Shown: positions 1 through 7,800 of the stretch, one piece after another | Numbering within the stretch: the stretch's first letter is position 1 | Layout of the letters: each line of letters begins with the position of its first letter | Source of the DNA: Pontiellaceae bacterium B1224 | GTDB taxonomy: Bacteria; Verrucomicrobiota; Kiritimatiellia; Kiritimatiellales; Pontiellaceae | Direction: 5' to 3' | Assembly: GCA_029432815.1 (NCBI GenBank) | Contig: JAROBA010000020.1 | Location: forward strand, 1 to 64,000 | DNA: 64,000 bases | The notes under the pieces: generated by a model | What the model saw: only the letters and a program-made list of their open reading frames with translations | What the model was told of the DNA's origin: nothing | The model's database searches: none | Made by a program: the position numbers and the translations under genes

Positions 1-71
1 TTGTGTTTTTGTCTTTGTTTTTTCATACCCTCCGAGTGGAGGATTTAAGACGCACTTACCAGCCTTTTTAT

Positions 72-551
72 TTAAGAGCTATGGGATGACAGTGGGTTGA
101 TAACATCATCATGCTCTGGCCGTCGAAGGATCACAATGTCAGGGCGAATCAGGTAGTCTTGGCCAATTGATGCCGCCAGCGAAACATCTTCTTTTATTGC
201 TGTTTGAATATCCGATAGGTGAAGAAACTGTTGGGAATTATCAATTCGTGTGTCTTTGCGTGTAATATTCCACGTGCCAGGGCGGAGGGAAGAGATACCT
301 AGGAAGGATCTTCTTAAATAGGTTTCAATTGCGGCCTCGAATTGAGTTCTCGATGTTTGGGCATTCTGTCGTGTCCCTGCTGTCACACCTAGCTTTTTAA
401 AAAGGCTCGAAGCAAAGGCAACACTTGTTTTACTGGCCTTGTCCGCAATGGAGGGAATTCCCGCTGAGTCCATTTTAAGCAATGAGTTTTTGAGTTCGAC
501 ATGAAGCGATTCTCGCGCGCATGAGATAAGAGATGAGGTACTTTTTGTCAT
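72..551 (-). pseudogene. truncated NgoMIV-like type II restriction endonuclease
   Basis: The 159-residue product resembles the N-terminal half of the NgoMIV restriction endonuclease family. Two stretches carry the match: FEAAIETYLRRSF followed by LRPGTWNI, and GQDYLIRPDIVILRR, where the PD aspartate is a metal ligand. The family is roughly 280 residues long. Here a stop falls just after the PDIV segment, so the downstream S-x-K part of the active site is missing. The gene is third in a minus-strand run after a truncated methyltransferase and an HNH gene. I infer an inactive relic of a restriction enzyme. Family assignment is from recognised sequence only; truncation is plain in the reading frame. 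Confidence 0.6.
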
Positions 552-563
552 TAGCTACCTTTT

Positions 564-1322
564 TTAGAGTTTGAATAGATTCTTGCGATGCCAGTCTAAA
601 AATTCCGGGTTTGGAAGGAAGCGCCGCGGTTTTCTAATTGGTTGGTTTTGATACCTACACAATAAATCGCAGATTGCAGGATTCTTTGACGTGGTGATTT
701 GTTGCGAAAAGAAAAGCCTTAAGTCTGCTGTTATACACATTAAACCTGAATCAAAAAGACGATCAAAAGTTGCACTTAGACATAGCCCATTCTGTGGGTC
801 TGTTCTGAAACGAACATCTTTTCCCCAAGGAATAATGTGACTCGCAATCAGGCATTCGGACGTAGTAATACCAGTCACACAACATGCAGAATCGTAACTA
901 CTCAGAATAGCCTCTCGAAAAAAACGTTGATGTACTCGTTGTTTTGTTAGACCCAGTTTTTCAGAAGCGCCCGTTGGACGTGTGAGCTTTTCTTCCGCTT
1001 TTATCCGTAATTTGTTGGCCTCCCAAACAAGTCCGTTCCAATCGCTATGAAACTCTTCCCAAATACTCCGGTCAAGTTTGCTGGTATGCGCTAGACCAGA
1101 GACATCCATCTTCCGAAGTGATGGGTCACAGGCTCCAAAATTCCCAAGTTTCCGGGCGACTGAAGCCGGAGTTCTTCCTAAAACAGTTGCAAGTTCTATA
1201 ACGACTGGATTATTTGCCTTCGTCTTGTGAAAGGGGATTCTGCAATACAGTTCGAAGGCCAATATTGATTCTTGCCGAGTCCACAGTTCACCATAGCGAG
1301 ATTTAGATATGTTTGAGTTCAT
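564..1322 (-). CDS. HNH endonuclease
   Basis: This 252-residue protein has a C-terminal HNH_2-type nuclease domain. The signature is SHIIPW around residue 162, followed by RTDPQNGLCLSATFDRLFDSGL with the expected N and the H/D pattern. CCVTG upstream may supply part of the zinc or metal site. The N-terminal part, with YGELWTRQESILAFELYCRIP, is shared with other HNH proteins found in restriction loci. It appears full length. Its start overlaps the end of a truncated methyltransferase by 20 bases, and a truncated restriction gene lies 12 bases downstream. It probably belonged to a restriction-modification locus. It may act on modified DNA or be a second nuclease of the locus; the sequence does not settle this. 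Confidence 0.75.
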   Translation of the reverse strand: MNSNISKSRYGELWTRQESILAFELYCRIPFHKTKANNPVVIELATVLGRTPASVARKLGNFGACDPSLRKMDVSGLAHTSKLDRSIWEEFHSDWNGLVWEANKLRIKAEEKLTRPTGASEKLGLTKQRVHQRFFREAILSSYDSACCVTGITTSECLIASHIIPWGKDVRFRTDPQNGLCLSATFDRLFDSGLMCITADLRLFFSQQITTSKNPAICDLLCRYQNQPIRKPRRFLPNPEFLDWHRKNLFKL

Positions 1323-1707
1323 GATATTCGCCGGAGAAAATAAGCTCTAGACCTGTCAAAAATGAAGTAAGAGGTTCCGTCGCCTTAAGGAACTGAACCC
1401 AAAGTCTCCTGCGAGGATCTTCATCATGACGGTTGCGATTAAGCAATGAAAACCCTTGGCAGGGAGGGCCTCCGATAACGACATCGGCTTTGGGGATTGG
1501 GTAGAGCTCTTTATCCAGCAGTTCAATGATATCCCCGTAAAAAGTATGCACTCCTTTAGGATCAAAGTTAGCTTTGTAGGAGTTGATGGCTTCAGGGTTG
1601 AAATCGTTTGCAAAAACAGAATAAAAATTATCCGAATTGGCAAATCCACGCGTCATACCCCCGCATCCGCAAAAAAGATCTATAAGTTTATATTGTCCGT
1701 ATTTCAT
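1303..1707 (-). pseudogene. truncated C5 cytosine DNA methyltransferase
   Basis: The 134-residue frame begins with motif I (IDLFCGCGGMTRGF) and reaches motif IV (GGPPCQGFSLLNR) with the catalytic PCQ cysteine. It then leaves the family pattern after LWVQFLKATEP. Motifs VI, VIII and X and the target-recognition domain, about 200 or more residues, are absent. The abnormal tail reads straight into the start of the HNH gene, which suggests that a deletion fused the methyltransferase 5' part to the HNH promoter region. No activity is expected. With the truncated endonuclease downstream, the locus looks like a decayed restriction-modification system. Confidence 0.75.
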
Positions 1708-1819
1708 GAAATAGAGAATGTAGGCATTTCCAAGCCTCTAATCTAGAACACTCTTCAGGTCATTTCAAAGGAGGGACGCTTGCTGAGTCAGCATCCGGTT
1801 TTCGACAGCAAATTGAACT

Positions 1820-1876
1820 TTCCAAACCTTGGAACCGACGACCAAGTGGCTTGAGAACATTTTCCAAGGGTTGGAA
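1820..1876. repeat. two TTCCAANNNTTGGAA palindromes
   Basis: Perfect 15-base interrupted palindromes lie at 1820-1834 (spacer ACC) and 1862-1876 (spacer GGG). They sit in the gap between the methyltransferase remnant and the HxlR gene. They belong to a family with at least 15 perfect copies in this window; see findings. Confidence 0.9.
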
Positions 1877-1886
1877 CGCGGGGGCG

Positions 1887-2225
1887 TTATTCCGCGTTTT
1901 CCGAGACGCCGAGTTTGTTGACGCCCCATTGATGCATCAGCTCCAGGATGGGGAAGGCGCTTTCGCCGAGTTCGGTCAATGAATATTCAACGCGGGGCGG
2001 AACCTCGGGATAAACGGTTTTAGTGAGCAGGCCGTCGGCCTCGAGTTCGCGCAGCTGCTGCGACAGCATTTTCTGGCTGACCCCGGGAACGATTCGTTCG
2101 AGTTCCGAGTAGCGTTTGGTGCCGTCGTGCAGATGCCAGAGCATCAGGCATTTCCACTTGCCGCTGAGCAGATCCATCGAGATTTCCACCGGGCAGTGAT
2201 ATTTTTTTCCTTTCCACTCAATCAT
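1887..2225 (-). CDS. HxlR family transcriptional regulator
   Basis: The 112-residue protein matches the HxlR (MarR-like winged helix) family along its whole length. Diagnostic segments are CPVEISMDLLSGKWKCLMLW near the N-terminus, RYSELERIVPGVSQKMLSQQL (recognition helix region), LREL..DGLLTKTVYPEVPPRVEYSLTELG (wing) and a C-terminal dimer helix. C11 lies at the position used for redox or electrophile sensing in YodB/HypR-type members. The gene is divergent from a VOC enzyme and the shared gap holds an inverted repeat. I infer that it represses the VOC gene and itself, perhaps releasing in response to quinones or aldehydes. Confidence 0.9.
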   Translation of the reverse strand: MIEWKGKKYHCPVEISMDLLSGKWKCLMLWHLHDGTKRYSELERIVPGVSQKMLSQQLRELEADGLLTKTVYPEVPPRVEYSLTELGESAFPILELMHQWGVNKLGVSENAE

Positions 2226-2288
2226 TCTCGGCGCTCCTGCAAAAAAAAGTTTTTCCCGCTCTGGGACCTATTGGCGGCAATTCCGACC

Positions 2289-2311
2289 TTTTGGTGCGTA
2301 CCGGACCAAAA
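2289..2311. promoter_or_regulatory. candidate HxlR operator
   Basis: TTTTGGT at 2289-2295 and ACCAAAA at 2305-2311 form a perfect inverted repeat with a 9-base spacer. It lies between the divergent HxlR gene and VOC gene, about 64 bases from one start codon and 105 from the other. Position and symmetry fit a dimeric winged-helix repressor. No binding evidence exists beyond this. Confidence 0.55.
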
Positions 2312-2415
2312 AGTGCCCTCTTGCGCGTTTTTCACAAAGACCTATAACTGCTTCCAACACGACAGCAACCACTTTAAATGAAACCTGGAAATTAAACAAC
2401 CCAAGGAGCAACGCC

Positions 2416-2913
2416 ATGACCTATCCACGCGCTTTTTCCCACGTCGGCATTTCCGTCACCGACCTCGAGCAGGCCGTCAAATTCTACACGGAGACTTTCG
2501 GCTGGTATGTCATTATGCCGCCCACCGAAATTGTATCCGACGACTCCGCCATCGGCATTATGTGCGATGATGTGTTCGGCGAAGGCTGGGAGCGCTTCAA
2601 AATCGCCCACCTCGCGACCAGCGACAAAATCGGCATCGAGATCTTCGAGTTCCGCAATGCGGAAAAACGGGAGAACAACTTCGAGTATTGGAAGAGCGGT
2701 TTCTTTCATATCAGCGTGCAGGATCCCGATATTGAAGGGCTGGCCGCAAAAATCGTGGCCAACGGCGGCAAGCAGCGCATGCCGATCCGCGAATACTATC
2801 CCGGCGAAAAGCCCTACCGCATGGTCTATTGCGAGGATCCCTTCGGCAACCTGATTGAAATCTATTCCCACAGCTACGAGCTGACCTACTCCGCCGGCGC
2901 TTATCAGGAATAG
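2416..2913 (+). CDS. VOC family (glyoxalase-like) protein
   Basis: The 165-residue protein has two vicinal-oxygen-chelate beta-alpha-beta-beta-beta halves. The first starts FSHVGISVTDLEQAVKFYTETFGW, which contains the first metal-ligand histidine. The second contains GFFHISVQDPDIEGLAAKIVANGG and ends YCEDPFGNLIEIYSH, whose glutamate is a usual metal ligand. It is a single-domain member of the glyoxalase, extradiol dioxygenase and fosfomycin-resistance superfamily, and the substrate cannot be read from sequence. Start and ribosome site (AAGGAG 8 bases upstream) are clear. It is divergent from the HxlR gene, which suggests an inducible detoxification enzyme for an electrophile. Confidence 0.85.
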   Translation: MTYPRAFSHVGISVTDLEQAVKFYTETFGWYVIMPPTEIVSDDSAIGIMCDDVFGEGWERFKIAHLATSDKIGIEIFEFRNAEKRENNFEYWKSGFFHISVQDPDIEGLAAKIVANGGKQRMPIREYYPGEKPYRMVYCEDPFGNLIEIYSHSYELTYSAGAYQE

Positions 2914-2920
2914 AGTCCGG

Positions 2921-2969
2921 AGCGGGTTCCGCGCAGGCGGAGCCTTCATTCCGAGAGGCCCGCTTTTTT
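2921..2969 (+). terminator. rho-independent terminator after VOC gene
   Basis: AGCGGG at 2921-2926 pairs with CCCGCT at 2959-2964, with further internal pairing, and is followed at once by six T residues (2964-2969). It lies 8 bases after the VOC stop codon. Confidence 0.65.
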
Positions 2970-3042
2970 GCATTGTAACGGGGAATTCCGAAGCGTTTAA
3001 TTCACCGGAAAATTCAGAGCAGTTGTATTCCTCTGCAGTTGA

Positions 3043-3588
3043 TCAGCGTTCCGCTTCGATGCAGTAGGATTCGGTGACGACATAGTCCATGCGGGGACCA
3101 TCCTCCGGCACGGGCAGGTCATTCAGGCGCTGGGCATCGACGGCGAGGCCGATGACAACGGCGTCGTAATAATTCAGCAGGTCGTCATAGAAATCGAGTT
3201 CGGGGCCGAGGCGTCGGCCCTGTTCATCGAAAGCGATCCCGGGAACGAGGATGAGGTCGAGCTCATCTTTTTCCGCAAACACCGGGTCCACCGGTTCAAC
3301 GGTTCCGTAGGCATTGTGCTTAAAGGTTTCACCCATTTTGGCCATGCGGTATATACCGAGGTTTTCGTCGAGGGCGGGGATATAAAACTCGCGCTCTTCC
3401 TGCGGCATGATGTGGGTGACATCCACCTGGTCAGGCAACGGGGCATAGGCCCCGATTTTTTTGGACGCAATGTAGTCCTTGTGGGATTTGAGCCGTTTGA
3501 CGGCCAGGAATCCATTGGCCTCGATGATGGGAAGCCCCATTCCGGTCAGCCGATCTTTAATGAATGTGCGAGTTTCTTCAGCGGTCAT
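3043..3588 (-). CDS. 5-formyltetrahydrofolate cyclo-ligase family protein
   Basis: The protein is about 181 residues from the chosen start (MTAEETRTFIKDRL), which has GAGG upstream; a longer frame to 3645 lacks a ribosome site. The family pattern is present: LILVPGIAFDEQGRRLG, followed by the DFYD segment that replaces the usual glycine-rich GGYYD ATP-binding loop, and a late VVTESYCI strand. Members convert 5-formyl-THF to 5,10-methenyl-THF with ATP. The degenerate loop (LGPELDFYDD in place of LGRGGGYYDR) makes activity or substrate less certain. It stands alone and is convergent with the VOC gene. Confidence 0.7.
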   Translation of the reverse strand: MTAEETRTFIKDRLTGMGLPIIEANGFLAVKRLKSHKDYIASKKIGAYAPLPDQVDVTHIMPQEEREFYIPALDENLGIYRMAKMGETFKHNAYGTVEPVDPVFAEKDELDLILVPGIAFDEQGRRLGPELDFYDDLLNYYDAVVIGLAVDAQRLNDLPVPEDGPRMDYVVTESYCIEAER

Positions 3589-3668
3589 TTTTAAGCCTCT
3601 TGGTTGTTGGCAGGGTATCATCGGCTGAGAACCGCATTCGGGCAATACGGAAATGCCATGATTGTGTT

Positions 3669-3851
3669 TTACATGAATAAAAACACGGCGAGGGCATAGA
3701 GACCGACCATCAGAACGGCAATGATGGTGGAGGCGGTGCGGCTTTTGGTGCGGAGCAGGTCCCGTGCAGGTGTCTCATATCGTTTTCCGCGGCCTTCGTG
3801 CTCATGTTCAGTATGTCAGAAAGTTGCTTCCCGGTGATTTGCAAATTTCAT
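3669..3851 (-). pseudogene. small single-TM frame interrupted by UGA
   Basis: On the minus strand an ATG at 3851 opens MKFANHREATF, then an in-frame TGA at 3816-3818. After this the frame stays open for 48 codons, beginning HTEHEHEGRGKRYE and ending in a hydrophobic segment (STIIAVLMVGLYALAVFLFM) before TAA at 3669. The second part looks like a real tail-anchored or single-span membrane protein. It has no alternative ATG, GTG or TTG start before the membrane segment. Options are a nonsense-mutated pseudogene, a non-standard start, or UGA recoding; I favour the first. The rest of the 3589-3960 gap holds one TTCCAA palindrome and nothing else recognisable. Confidence 0.3.
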
Positions 3852-3923
3852 TTCATGCAAAATAAGGGCCTTGGTATTACCCATCCCGTTTCCTGTATTT
3901 GAGGATCACCGATAAGCGATACG

Positions 3924-3938
3924 TTCCAAAGATTGGAA
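3924..3938. repeat. TTCCAANNNTTGGAA palindrome
   Basis: Perfect copy with spacer AGA, 23 bases downstream of the CurA-like gene on the minus strand. It is intergenic. Confidence 0.9.
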
Positions 3939-3960
3939 ACTGCGTGTCGCAGGCAAGGGG

Positions 3961-4995
3961 TCAGCGGTCGCCGACGCGGATGACGAGCTTACCGGAATTT
4001 TTTCCTTCAAGCAGTCCGATGAAGGCTTCAGGGGCTTGTTCCAATCCTTGGATCAAATCCTCGCGAACCTTGATCTTTCCGGCCTTGACCCATTCGGTCA
4101 TTTCGGCGGCGAACTCGGGGTAGCGCGGGGCGTAGTCATCGAAGATAATGAAGCCCTGCATTTTGATGCGCTTGACCAGAATCGTTTTCATCAAGAGCGA
4201 AAGCCGGTCGGGGCCGGGCGGGAGTTCCGTATCGTTGTAGTGCGCAATCAGGCCGCAAAGCGGAACACGCGCTTTGGTGTTGAGCAGCGGAAGCACGGCA
4301 TCGAACACCTTGCCGCCGACGTTCTCGAAATAGACATCAATCCCATCGGAACAGGCTGCGGCGAGTTGCTCCTTCAAATCATCAGCACGGTGATCAATGC
4401 ACGCATCAAACCCCAGTTCCTCAACGGCGATGCGGCATTTTTCAGCGCCGCCAGCCACGCCGACCACGCGGCATCCCTTGAGTTTTGCGATCTGTCCGAC
4501 CACCGAACCGACTGCACCGGTGGCGGCGGCGACCACGACGGTTTCGCCGAGTCGGGGTTGGCCGATATCGAGTAGCCCCATGTAGGCGGTGAAACCGGGC
4601 ATCCCCAACACACCGAGCGCGAGCGACGGATGCTGCATTCCCGGATCGAGCTTCACCAGCCCTGTGCCGTCGGAAACGGCGTAGTCCTGCCAGCCGCTGA
4701 AACTGAGCACGAGATCGCCCGCGGCATAGTCGGTGTGGTTGGATTGTTCAACACAGGAAACTGTGCCGCCGACCATCACGTCGTCCAACTCGACCGGAGG
4801 TGCATACGACGGGCCGTCGCTCATGCGTCCGCGCATGTAGGGGTCGAGCGAGAGGTAGAGCGTGCGCAACAGGACTTCGCCTTTTCCAACCATTGGAACT
4901 TCTGTTTGCTCCAGTCGAAAGTCCGTGGGTTTCGGTGCGCCGTGAGGGCGGGCGTTCAACAGGATTTGGCGGTTGCATGTTTTGCTTTGTGTCAT
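3961..4995 (-). CDS. curA: NADPH-dependent enone reductase, CurA / MDR family
   Basis: The 344-residue zinc-independent medium-chain reductase opens NRQILLNARPHGAPKPTDF and has LYLSLDPYMRGRMSD, the hallmark of the leukotriene B4 / prostaglandin reductase and CurA branch. The cofactor loop is VVVAAATGAVGSVVGQIAKLKG (around residue 153), and the ENVGG segment follows. Family members use NADPH to reduce alpha,beta-unsaturated ketones and aldehydes. The gene ends a minus-strand run that starts with yqhD, 20 bases upstream, so the two are probably cotranscribed. A role in reactive carbonyl removal fits the neighbourhood. Substrate is not established. Confidence 0.88.
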   Translation of the reverse strand: MTQSKTCNRQILLNARPHGAPKPTDFRLEQTEVPMVGKGEVLLRTLYLSLDPYMRGRMSDGPSYAPPVELDDVMVGGTVSCVEQSNHTDYAAGDLVLSFSGWQDYAVSDGTGLVKLDPGMQHPSLALGVLGMPGFTAYMGLLDIGQPRLGETVVVAAATGAVGSVVGQIAKLKGCRVVGVAGGAEKCRIAVEELGFDACIDHRADDLKEQLAAACSDGIDVYFENVGGKVFDAVLPLLNTKARVPLCGLIAHYNDTELPPGPDRLSLLMKTILVKRIKMQGFIIFDDYAPRYPEFAAEMTEWVKAGKIKVREDLIQGLEQAPEAFIGLLEGKNSGKLVIRVGDR

Positions 4996-5015
4996 GATGG
5001 GCTTTCCTCGATCGG

Positions 5016-6179
5016 TTAGATTTTCAGGCTGCGTTGCAGAATACGGCGGCTGACGTCGGGCGTGATTTCCTGCTGTTCGCCCAGCGCGGTCATGCCGTGC
5101 GCTTTCAGCTGGGCAACGACGGCCTCAATGGCTTCTTCGCCGAGATCGTAGTCGCCCAGATGCGTCGGAATGCCGAGGCTTTCGAAGAAGCCTTCCATCT
5201 TCACAATCGCGGCTTCGATACGGGCGTCGTCATCACCTTCGGTGATATCCCACACCCGTTCGGCAAACTGGAGCAGCTTTTCGCGCTTGAAGGTCAGCCG
5301 TTCCCGCAAAAGTGATGGCATCACAATGGCCAGTGTGCGTGCGTGGTCGATGTTATAAAGTGCGGTCAGTTCGTGGCCGATCATATGCGTGGCCCAGTCC
5401 TGAGGCACACCGGCACCGATCATGCCGTTAAGCGCCCAGGTGGTGGTCCACATAAAGTTGGCCCGTGCGTCATAATCGTTTTCGCCTTCGATGATGTTTG
5501 GCGCCAGGTCGATCAGTGTCCGGAGCAATCCTTCCGCGAAGCGGTCCTGCACCATGGCCCCGGCGGGGTAGGTCAGATACTGCTCAGAAATGTGTACAAA
5601 AGCATCGACCACGCCGTTGGCCAGCTGGCGTTGCGGAAGCGTGTAGGTTTTGGTCGGATCGAGCACGGAAAACTGCGGGAAGACGTGCGGGCTTTTAAAG
5701 GCGAGCTTGGCGTGTAGCTTCGGGTTGGTGACGACCGAATTAACGTTCATTTCCGAGCCGGTTGCGGGAAGCGTCAGTACGGTGCCGAAGGGCATCGCCA
5801 CGTGGACGTTGGCTCCGTGCTGTGTGAGGATGGTCCACGGATCGCCTTCGAAGGGAATCGCCGCGGCCACAAACTTGGTTCCGTCGATGACGGAGCCGCC
5901 GCCGACGGCCAGCAGGAAATCGACCTGCTCTGTCCGGGCCAGTTCAACGGCCTTCATCAGGGTGTCGAATTGCGGATTCGCTTCGATGCCGCCGAATTCG
6001 AAAACCGTGCGTTTGCCGAGCGCTTGTTTCACTTCGTCGAGGGTTCCGGTGCGCCGCGCGCTTTCGCCGCCATAGAGTACGAGCACGCGGGCCTCGACGG
6101 GAATGTGTTCGTGAATATCAGCGACGCGTTTTTCGCCAAACAGAATGCGGGTGGGATTGTAAAAGTCGAAGTTGTTCAT
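5016..6179 (-). CDS. yqhD: NADPH-dependent aldehyde reductase / iron-containing alcohol dehydrogenase YqhD
   Basis: The 387-residue protein aligns by eye with E. coli YqhD from end to end: MNNFDFYNPTRILFG, FLLAVGGGSVIDGTKF (NADPH loop, around residue 97), LTLPATGSEMN, NGVVDAFVH, GVPQDWATHMIGHELTALY and a DVSRRIL tail. The D and H residues of NGVVDAFVH and ATHMIGHELTA are the metal ligands of this class. YqhD reduces short-chain and lipid-peroxidation aldehydes such as acrolein, butanal and malondialdehyde. It lies immediately upstream of the CurA-like gene, and together they would clear unsaturated carbonyls in the cytoplasm. Confidence 0.93.
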   Translation of the reverse strand: MNNFDFYNPTRILFGEKRVADIHEHIPVEARVLVLYGGESARRTGTLDEVKQALGKRTVFEFGGIEANPQFDTLMKAVELARTEQVDFLLAVGGGSVIDGTKFVAAAIPFEGDPWTILTQHGANVHVAMPFGTVLTLPATGSEMNVNSVVTNPKLHAKLAFKSPHVFPQFSVLDPTKTYTLPQRQLANGVVDAFVHISEQYLTYPAGAMVQDRFAEGLLRTLIDLAPNIIEGENDYDARANFMWTTTWALNGMIGAGVPQDWATHMIGHELTALYNIDHARTLAIVMPSLLRERLTFKREKLLQFAERVWDITEGDDDARIEAAIVKMEGFFESLGIPTHLGDYDLGEEAIEAVVAQLKAHGMTALGEQQEITPDVSRRILQRSLKI

Positions 6180-6240
6180 GGTATTTTCCTTTCAGTTGAT
6201 CGTGTTGATTAAAGCATAGACGCACGTTCCGGCAGATCGT

Positions 6241-6891
6241 TCATGGCAATTTTCCCAGGGCATCGATCAAGTCGTCGGGCTCCGCACGGGTCCGATAATC
6301 CACATCGACATAGCGCCACAGGACCGTCCCGTCACGCCCGAGGACAAAGGTGGCGGGTATCGGCAGGATATGCCCGTTGCCGTTGTTGATGGCTTCCAGA
6401 TCCAGCTGGCGCCCCACGCGCATGTGCTCCAAAAGAAACTCCGGCACGTCCCATGCAACGCCATATTCAGCCGCGACTTTCGCATCCTGATCCGACAGCA
6501 CAAAAAAATCGAGGCCTTTCATTTCATCGTTGCTCATAGATCCATCGGGCACTTGCGGGCTGATGGCAATCAGCTGAGCACCCAGCGCGTGAATCTCGCC
6601 CAACCGGGCCTGCAGGGCTTTAAGCTGCAGGTTGCAGTACGGGCACCAGCTCCCCCGGTAAAAGGTAACAACAACGGGGCCTTGATCCAGCATTGCACCC
6701 AGTGAGATGATTTTTCCATCCGCATTCGGTAACGAAAAATCGGGGGCTTTCCCGCCCAGTCCGATCGCATCGGCCCCTTGCTGGAACGCTTTGGCCTGCG
6801 CAATAATATCGTCGACGCCTTTCATGAAATCAGGGTTGGCCTGTCGTCCCATTTCAATCTTCGCTTCGGTCTGTTCTCTTAAACTTTTCAT
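6241..6891 (-). CDS. peroxiredoxin-like family protein (AhpC/TSA)
   Basis: The 216-residue thioredoxin-fold protein has a helical N-terminal extension, then GGKAPDFSLPNADGKIISLG and the active site VVTFYRGSWCPYCNLQLKAL near residue 85. The CPYC pair stands where AhpC-type enzymes have TxxC. This is the peroxiredoxin-like family close to the PRX-like2/AhpE group, expected to reduce organic peroxides or disulfides. A conserved VGRDGTVLWRYVDVDYRTRAEP-like tail is present. It is part of a minus-strand detoxification run and the start has a purine-rich site. Confidence 0.88.
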   Translation of the reverse strand: MKSLREQTEAKIEMGRQANPDFMKGVDDIIAQAKAFQQGADAIGLGGKAPDFSLPNADGKIISLGAMLDQGPVVVTFYRGSWCPYCNLQLKALQARLGEIHALGAQLIAISPQVPDGSMSNDEMKGLDFFVLSDQDAKVAAEYGVAWDVPEFLLEHMRVGRQLDLEAINNGNGHILPIPATFVLGRDGTVLWRYVDVDYRTRAEPDDLIDALGKLP

Positions 6892-6966
6892 ACTCTCTCC
6901 CTCTCAAAATCCTTCGCCCCATGAGGAGCATGCGTCCCGCTTGTTCAAACGGCACAGCGCACCGTT

Positions 6967-7743
6967 CTACATGTCGCGAAGCGCTTCGACCAGTTCCGGC
7001 AGATCGTTCACGATATAATCCGGCTGGGCCGCATTGGGATACAGTGTTTTTCCCGGGCGGGCAATGAACGCCGTTTGCAGACCGACGTTTTTGGCACCCG
7101 CCAGATCCCAGGCGTGCGCGGCGACCATCAGCACCTCTTCCGGTTGAACGCCGAGGTCATCAAGTACCATGCGATACGTATCCGGATGGGGCTTATATTT
7201 TCGGAGCGCTTCAATGGTGTAGAGCGTATCAAATTGATCGACTAAACCGGCCTTGGTCAATTTGGACCGAGCCCCTGCATCATTGGAGTTCGTCAGTGTG
7301 ACGAGTTTGAACCGGCCATCCGCATTGAGTGCGGTCAGCCCTTCCAGCACATCCGGATGTGCCGGCAGGGAACGCAGCGGGGTGATGATGGATTCTTTTG
7401 CTTCGTCGTACGTGAGTTCGATGCCCTGCGTCTCCGCCACCATCATGAGTGCGGCGGTACCGATTTCTCCGAAACTGTGATAGGTGTCGCTCAGGGTTTC
7501 GACCAGTGAATAATGGAGCATGGTGGAAAACCAAAGCGGCAGGAGATCTTCCCGTCCGCCGAGGGCTTCGCCGACGGATATCTTCAGCGGGTCCAGGCTC
7601 AGCAGCGTTTCGTTCACGTCAAAGATAATGACCTTGGGGGGCGGCATACTTTTCTCCTGATTGTTCTGGGTTTCCTGTGCACTTGCAACGGTCAATGTGG
7701 CGGCAAAGAAGGCTCCGGCCAAGCACTGTTTAAATCTAATCAT
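6967..7743 (-). CDS. haloacid dehalogenase type II homologue with signal peptide
   Basis: From the chosen ATG at 7743 (AGGAG eight bases upstream) the protein is 258 residues. It starts MIRFKQCLAGAFFAATLTVASAQ, a convincing Sec signal peptide with an ASA-Q cleavage site. The rest is an L-2-haloacid dehalogenase-type HAD domain: IIFDVNETLLSLDPL with the nucleophilic aspartate, LVTLTNSNDAGARSKL (motif II), YKPHPDTYR with the motif III lysine, and VAAHAWDLAGAKNVGLQTAF with motif IV. Typical type II dehalogenases are cytosolic, so export to the periplasm is unusual. Its real substrate may not be a haloacid. Confidence 0.85.
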   Translation of the reverse strand: MIRFKQCLAGAFFAATLTVASAQETQNNQEKSMPPPKVIIFDVNETLLSLDPLKISVGEALGGREDLLPLWFSTMLHYSLVETLSDTYHSFGEIGTAALMMVAETQGIELTYDEAKESIITPLRSLPAHPDVLEGLTALNADGRFKLVTLTNSNDAGARSKLTKAGLVDQFDTLYTIEALRKYKPHPDTYRMVLDDLGVQPEEVLMVAAHAWDLAGAKNVGLQTAFIARPGKTLYPNAAQPDYIVNDLPELVEALRDM

Positions 7744-7800
7744 TTTTTTCTCCTGTTTATTCCGTACGGCTTTTCCGCCTGTGGCGGACACCGGGGAAAT

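Noticed and set aside
1-26. Possible minus-strand gene start at position 26 running off the window
   Set aside because: Only nine codons are visible, the GGAGG is too close to the ATG and is part of a CCTCC/GGAGG hairpin.
72-1707. Prophage or transposon at the left edge
   Set aside because: No integrase, transposase or terminal repeats are visible; the genes fit a decayed R-M locus.
1456-1746. 96-codon plus-strand frame
   Set aside because: Antisense to the methyltransferase remnant, whose motifs I and IV clearly define the coding strand.
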